This document shows positions 60,393 to 64,000 of a DNA stretch of 64,000 nucleotides, piece by piece. The position numbers were made by a program, and so were the translations under genes. This stretch comes from Acidisarcina polymorpha (GTDB lineage Bacteria > Acidobacteriota > Terriglobia > Terriglobales > Acidobacteriaceae): positions 2,666,001 to 2,730,000 of the forward strand of contig NZ_CP030840.1 of the NCBI RefSeq assembly GCF_003330725.1. The letters are read 5' to 3'. The notes under the pieces were generated by a model, which searched no databases, was not told the DNA's origin, and saw only the letters and a program-made list of their open reading frames with translations. The number at the start of each line of letters is the position of its first letter. Position 1 is the first letter of the stretch.

Positions 60393-60780
60393 GGGGCTCT
60401 CCAGCCGAAAGGCAGGTAAATTCGAATGATGGCCAAGCGTAACAGATGTGAAAGCGCGCAGTATGGCACCACATCTGAGCAGGATGAGCGGCAACTGCGG
60501 GGTCCCTAGGCGCGGGCTTAGCCGAGTGATTGCTCCCTCATACGTCTGTCCGTGATCGAGTCGAAACGTTTAATTTTGTCCGGAGGTGATCCGCACCTTT
60601 AGACAGCGGGGTGCTTGATCGGGCCCCTCGATTCCCGCGTCCTGGATGGAACCGGCACTCTCGATATAAGAGCCAATCCGGCATAACTCTATGAAAAATA
60701 TGAACTTTGAGCCGTAATTTATTTTCATGTTCCTGAGCTATTAACCTCCCGTTCATAAAAGACCGTTAGCGTAATAGTCT
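60393..60780. other. 388-base divergent region between M20 peptidase and pstC
   Basis: No convincing gene is present. The part near pstC (60660-60780) is clearly AT-richer than its surroundings, with ATGAAAAATATGAAC and TTATTTTCATG, typical of a promoter. TTAACC (60740s) followed after five bases by TTCATA recalls PhoP-type direct repeats but matches neither the E. coli Pho box nor the Bacillus box well. No pstS gene fragment is seen. Confidence 0.5.
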
Positions 60781-61845
60781 GTGAATCTCAACGCTCAGGA
60801 CACTCGATTGGCTGGAACCCTCGCAACGAACTTCCCCAACGGGTCGTCCGGATCCCCTATGCCAGGAGGTCCTCCCCCCCTCAGTGAAGGCTCGGCGATA
60901 CGGAAATTCCTGAAGTCGCGAGGTAGTTCGGCGAGGACGGATCGGGTTTTCGGCGGGGTGATGTTGGTGTGCGCCATGGCCATCTTCGGCATCGTGGGGC
61001 TCATCCTGTTTGAGCTGATCATGCGTTCCCGGCTTTCGATTGCGAAGTTTGGGATCAGTTTCTTTTTCACCCAGGCCTGGGATCCAGTTACGGGTGCTTT
61101 CGGGGCCCTGCCATTTATCTATGGGACGTTGGTCTCGTCGTTTCTAGGATTGCTGATCGCCGTGCCCCTCGCGATCGGGGTCGCCATATTCCTGACCGAG
61201 ATGTGTCCGCAATTCCTGCGGGGCCCATTAGCTTTTCTTACTGAATTACTGGCAGCAATTCCCAGCGTCGTCTATGGGTTATGGGCAGTATTTGTTCTGG
61301 TGCCGATTTTGCGCACGGATGTCAACCCGCTGCTGGCAAGAGTGTTTGGCTGGACCGGCTTCTTTGGTGGCCCGAACTACGGCATCGGCATGCTGGCCGC
61401 CGGAGTCATTCTGGCGATTATGATTCTGCCGGTGATCTCCTCTCTCACCCGGGAAGTCATGATCTCGGTTCCCCACTCGCAGCGTGAAGCCGTGCTCGCA
61501 CTGGGCGCTACCCGGTGGGAAATGATTCGCATGGGCGTGTTACGCAACGCCCGCATCGGCATTGTGGGGTCGATCATACTGGGTCTCGGGCGTGCACTTG
61601 GGGAAACCATGGCAGTCACCATGGTGATTGGGAATCGCCCTGAGATTGCAAGATCTCTCTTTGCGCCCGGCTACAGTATGGCCAGCGTCATCGCCAACGA
61701 ATTCAGCGAAGCCTCGGACGACCTCTATCTCAGCGCGTTGGTCGAGATCGGTCTCGCTCTATTTCTCGTCACGATCGTTGTCAATGCTTTGGCTCGAGTG
61801 CTGGTCTGGGCGGTAACGCGGGGTGCTCCGGCCCGCGTCGCATAG
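60781..61845 (+). CDS. pstC: Phosphate ABC transporter permease PstC
   Basis: This 354-residue inner-membrane permease is one half of the high-affinity phosphate channel. After a hydrophilic Ser/Pro-rich N-terminus of about 50 residues come six membrane helices (FGGVMLVCAMAIFGIVGLIL, then LPFIYGTLVSSFLGLLIAVP). The ABC-permease EAA-like loop reads REAVLALGATRWEMIRMGVL, and GLGRALGETMAVTMVIGN is the PstC signature. The start is a GTG at 60781 with only a weak ribosome site, so an ATG at 60859 is possible. pstA follows after 53 bases. The usual binding-protein gene pstS is not next to it. Confidence 0.94.
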   Translation: MNLNAQDTRLAGTLATNFPNGSSGSPMPGGPPPLSEGSAIRKFLKSRGSSARTDRVFGGVMLVCAMAIFGIVGLILFELIMRSRLSIAKFGISFFFTQAWDPVTGAFGALPFIYGTLVSSFLGLLIAVPLAIGVAIFLTEMCPQFLRGPLAFLTELLAAIPSVVYGLWAVFVLVPILRTDVNPLLARVFGWTGFFGGPNYGIGMLAAGVILAIMILPVISSLTREVMISVPHSQREAVLALGATRWEMIRMGVLRNARIGIVGSIILGLGRALGETMAVTMVIGNRPEIARSLFAPGYSMASVIANEFSEASDDLYLSALVEIGLALFLVTIVVNALARVLVWAVTRGAPARVA

Positions 61846-61898
61846 AGGCGGAAGCCGGGCAGGCAGCGCTTTCCAACAGTCGAACGGGCTTGATACCT

Positions 61899-62777
61899 AT
61901 GGCTACCAGTGTTTACAAGACGGGCACCTACAACCGGATCAGCCGGCAAATCGCGGACCACGCCGCGAGTGTGCTTGCCGTACTGAGCACGGTCATCGTG
62001 GTTGCGCCACTGGTGGCGATCTTCGCGTACTTAATTTACAAGGGCGCTAGTTCACTGAATGTGGCATTCTTTACCCAGGTTCCCCGGCCGGTTGGAGAAG
62101 CTGGCGGCGGTATGGCGAACGCAATCGCTGGCTCGGGGCTGCTATTGCTGATTGGCAGTGTCCTAGGCGTGCCGATCGGGATTGGCGGGGGGATTTTCCT
62201 GGCGGAATTTGGCCGCGGCACGCGGCTTGCCAATGCTGTCCGCTTCACTGCCGACGTGTTGAATGGTGTGCCGTCGATCGTTATGGGCATTGCCGTCTAT
62301 TCTTTGATCGTTTTGCCCCAGAAACATTTCTCCGCATTCTCTGGTGGCATCGCCCTGGGCATTATGATGATCCCGACGATCACCCGGACCACGGAAGAAA
62401 TGTTGTTGATGGTGCCTAATTCGATTCGGGAAGCTGCGTTGGGGCTGGGACTGCCGAACTGGCGTTCGGTGCTGTCGATTACCCTGCGAACGGCGTCACC
62501 AGGCGTGATTACCGGTTGTATGCTGGCGTTTGCTCGAGTCGCGGGCGAGACGGCTCCGTTGCTGTTCACTGCATTCGGAAACCAGTTCTGGAGTGCGAAT
62601 CTCGATCAACCTATTGCCGCGCTCCCCCTTCAAATTTTCGTATACGCGATTTCTCCCTATGACGAGTGGCATCGGCTTGCCTGGGCAGGCGCGTTGGTAT
62701 TGATCGTTCTGATCGTGATTTCCGTTGCGCTGGTACGTTTTGTGACTTCGCGTGGCGTTTTGAAAGGAACCAGCTAG
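61899..62777 (+). CDS. pstA: Phosphate ABC transporter permease PstA
   Basis: This 292-residue second permease subunit has six helices (ASVLAVLSTVIVVAPLVAIF onward), the EAA-like loop REAALGLGLPNWRSVLSITL and the family ending ARVAGETAPLLFTAFGNQFW. The ATG at 61899 (MATSVYKTG) is preferred over an in-frame TTG at 61890. The stop TAG is followed directly by the GTG of pstB, a tight coupling. It works as a heterodimer with PstC, carrying phosphate across the inner membrane with ATP from PstB. Confidence 0.94.
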   Translation: MATSVYKTGTYNRISRQIADHAASVLAVLSTVIVVAPLVAIFAYLIYKGASSLNVAFFTQVPRPVGEAGGGMANAIAGSGLLLLIGSVLGVPIGIGGGIFLAEFGRGTRLANAVRFTADVLNGVPSIVMGIAVYSLIVLPQKHFSAFSGGIALGIMMIPTITRTTEEMLLMVPNSIREAALGLGLPNWRSVLSITLRTASPGVITGCMLAFARVAGETAPLLFTAFGNQFWSANLDQPIAALPLQIFVYAISPYDEWHRLAWAGALVLIVLIVISVALVRFVTSRGVLKGTS

Positions 62778-63536
62778 GTGGGTGCCGGAATCCAGGTAAC
62801 AGGACTGAACGCTTGGTATGGCACCAACCATACTCTGCACGACGTCAATCTGAACATGCCGGCAAACAATGCGACAGCATTGATCGGCCCGTCGGGCTGC
62901 GGCAAATCAACCTTTGTCCGCTGCCTCAATCGGATGCACGAAACCAATCCTGGAGCGCGAGTGACCGGCAAGGTCCAGATTGCGGACCTGGACATCTATG
63001 CAGACCTGTCGGCGGTCGAGGTGCGACGGCGAGTAGGGATGGTCTTCCAGCGTCCTAACCCTTTTCCGACGATGTCTATTTACGATAATGTCGCCTCGGG
63101 GCTCCGGTTGAACGGCTTTAACAATCGGCGGGCGTTGGACGGGATTGTCGAACGATCTTTGAAGGATGCCGCACTCTTTGACGAAGTGAAGGATGATCTC
63201 AAGAAGAAGTCCGGCGCCAGTCTTTCCGGCGGCCAACAGCAGCGGCTCTGTATTGCGCGGGCTTTGGCGGTCGACCCGGAAGTCCTGCTGATGGATGAGC
63301 CAGCGTCCGCGCTCGATCCGGTTTCAACGGCGAAGATCGAAGACCTGATCTTTCAGTTGAAATCGCAATACACAATCGTCATCGTGACCCATAACATGCA
63401 GCAGGCGGCGCGGGTTGCGGAGAACACCGGGTTTTTCCTTAGCGGGAAGATGATCGAGTTCGATGCGACGCACAAAATATTCACGAACCCCAGTGATAAG
63501 CGGACTGAGGATTACATCACCGGCCGCTTCGGTTGA
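62778..63536 (+). CDS. pstB: Phosphate ABC transporter ATPase PstB
   Basis: This 252-residue ATPase energises PstCA. Walker A is GPSGCGKST (residues 37-45), the signature [15 protein letters not shown], Walker [13 protein letters not shown], and [20 protein letters not shown] the switch region, all typical of Pst[18 protein letters not shown] is the PstB Q-loop region. The GTG start directly abuts the pstA stop, with AAAGGAACC a few bases upstream. A 218-base space separates it from phoU. Confidence 0.95.
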   Translation: MGAGIQVTGLNAWYGTNHTLHDVNLNMPANNATALIGPSGCGKSTFVRCLNRMHETNPGARVTGKVQIADLDIYADLSAVEVRRRVGMVFQRPNPFPTMSIYDNVASGLRLNGFNNRRALDGIVERSLKDAALFDEVKDDLKKKSGASLSGGQQQRLCIARALAVDPEVLLMDEPASALDPVSTAKIEDLIFQLKSQYTIVIVTHNMQQAARVAENTGFFLSGKMIEFDATHKIFTNPSDKRTEDYITGRFG

Positions 63537-63754
63537 CCGGGAGCAATGCAGCCGGCCGGGTCTGTTCCCGGCGGCACTCTTCAGTCCATTTAGGACAGCG
63601 TAGTATGCAGTAGTCAGTATGTAGGAGCCGAAGTACAGAAGGCGTCATGTGCCAGAGATTAGTTTTGTAGGCTTTTCCTGAGGGATAAAGCCCGTCGTAT
63701 TCGGTTATTTTGCATTAGATACCTGTACTTCTGCTTCAGCGGGAGAGAGATGTC

Positions 63755-64000
63755 ATGGTACGGCTACGGTTTCAACAGAGCCTTGACGATTTAAAAGAAC
63801 GGCTGTTGGTCATGGCGGGCATGGCTGAGCAAGCCATTCAACGCGCGATTGAGGCCTATCGTACCCGCGACATGTCTATCTGCGACCTTGTGGATCACGG
63901 CGAACAAGCGATTAACCGTTTCGAACGAGAGATCGACCAGATGGCGCTTGATCTGCTCGCCATGGAACAGCCGATGGCCATTGATCTACGGTTCATCCTG
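63755..64000 (+). CDS. phoU: Phosphate signalling protein PhoU, N-terminal part
   Basis: The ATG at 63755 opens a frame that runs off the end of the window; its 82 residues include RFQQSLDDLKERLLVMAGMA, HGEQAINRFEREIDQMALDL and MAIDLRFIL. These match the first helices and metal-binding ExxxD region (EREID) of PhoU, which inhibits phosphate regulon signalling and limits Pst activity. GGGAGAGAGATGTC precedes the ATG; another ATG at 63750 is out of frame. It is the last gene of the pst group, as usual. Confidence 0.92.
   Translation, partial: MVRLRFQQSLDDLKERLLVMAGMAEQAIQRAIEAYRTRDMSICDLVDHGEQAINRFEREIDQMALDLLAMEQPMAIDLRFIL

Noticed and set aside
60700-60780. Possible Pho box before pstC
   Set aside because: TTCAT occurs twice but 28 bases apart, not 11; TTAACC/TTCATA with five-base spacing is too weak a match to call.
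1-64000. CRISPR arrays, insertion sequences, toxin-antitoxin pairs, rRNA or tRNA genes
   Set aside because: I looked for regular repeat-spacer units, transposase motifs and paired small genes and saw none I could support.

Overview
The window looks like a stretch of chromosome from an Acidobacteriota species, most likely class Terriglobia (Acidobacteriaceae). This rests on gene content: a large TonB-dependent receptor with an N-terminal carboxypeptidase-like domain next to a DUF5666-like protein, a CRTAC1-type FG-GAP/UnbV protein, Ig-repeat and PQQ-type beta-propeller proteins, a Wza/Wzz/BY-kinase-like export set, and coproheme decarboxylase (HemQ). DNA is moderately GC-rich, genes are dense on both strands, and many starts are GTG or TTG. 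I saw no rRNA, tRNA, CRISPR array, insertion sequence or prophage; this is chromosomal housekeeping plus accessory metabolism.

Layout. 1-1658: end of a heavy-metal RND efflux pump and its outer-membrane channel. 1804-2804: a GAF protein resembling free methionine sulfoxide reductase, and a small secreted protein. 2864-7329 (minus): a four-gene polysaccharide export operon, every junction overlapping. 7459-11766 (minus): an Ig-repeat/beta-propeller lipoprotein and an AI-2E-type permease with an unusual C-terminal domain. 11997-16256: a basic CWPGY-motif protein, an ACP/ketosynthase pair, HemQ and an FNT channel. 16522-21810: glucan/trehalose module (polyphosphate glucokinase-like, SDR, GH15, TreZ). 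21859-25997: two CPBP membrane proteins tail to tail, then LigC and a LigD-type polymerase tail to tail. 26068-29472 (minus): PQQ dehydrogenase and GH28. 29760-31345: a LOV-domain histidine kinase broken by a one-base frameshift. 31353-36601: hutH-hutU-hutI with a divergent Lrp/AsnC regulator. 36636-42616: FucP-type sugar transporter divergent from the DUF5666/TonB-receptor pair. 42692-46556 (minus): prolyl oligopeptidase and a cNMP-domain histidine kinase. 46785-51396: sulfur assimilation operon (short Cys-containing leader ORF, hairpin, sulfite reductase, siroheme synthase, a 39-residue membrane protein, YeiH). 51629-60392: lactonase-like propeller, threonine dehydratase, LacI regulator, CRTAC1 protein, an A1S_2505-like protein, WecG-type glycosyltransferase, M20 peptidase. 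60781-64000: pstC-pstA-pstB-phoU without pstS; phoU runs off the end.

How genes work together. The clearest units are polysaccharide export, histidine degradation to formimidoylglutamate, sulfite reduction with its own siroheme supply, and phosphate uptake. The most unusual signals are: (a) the leader ORF plus perfect 11-bp hairpin ahead of sulfite reductase, which suggests attenuation; (b) an AI-2E permease fused to a cobalamin-domain-like module that lacks the cobalamin-ligating His; (c) an orphan intrinsic terminator with upstream stems between lacI and the CRTAC1 gene, possibly a small RNA; (d) a hairpin with a GAAA tetraloop and tandem G/A mismatches between the glucokinase and SDR genes; (e) the frameshifted LOV kinase. 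All functional statements are inferred from sequence; no database search was run.
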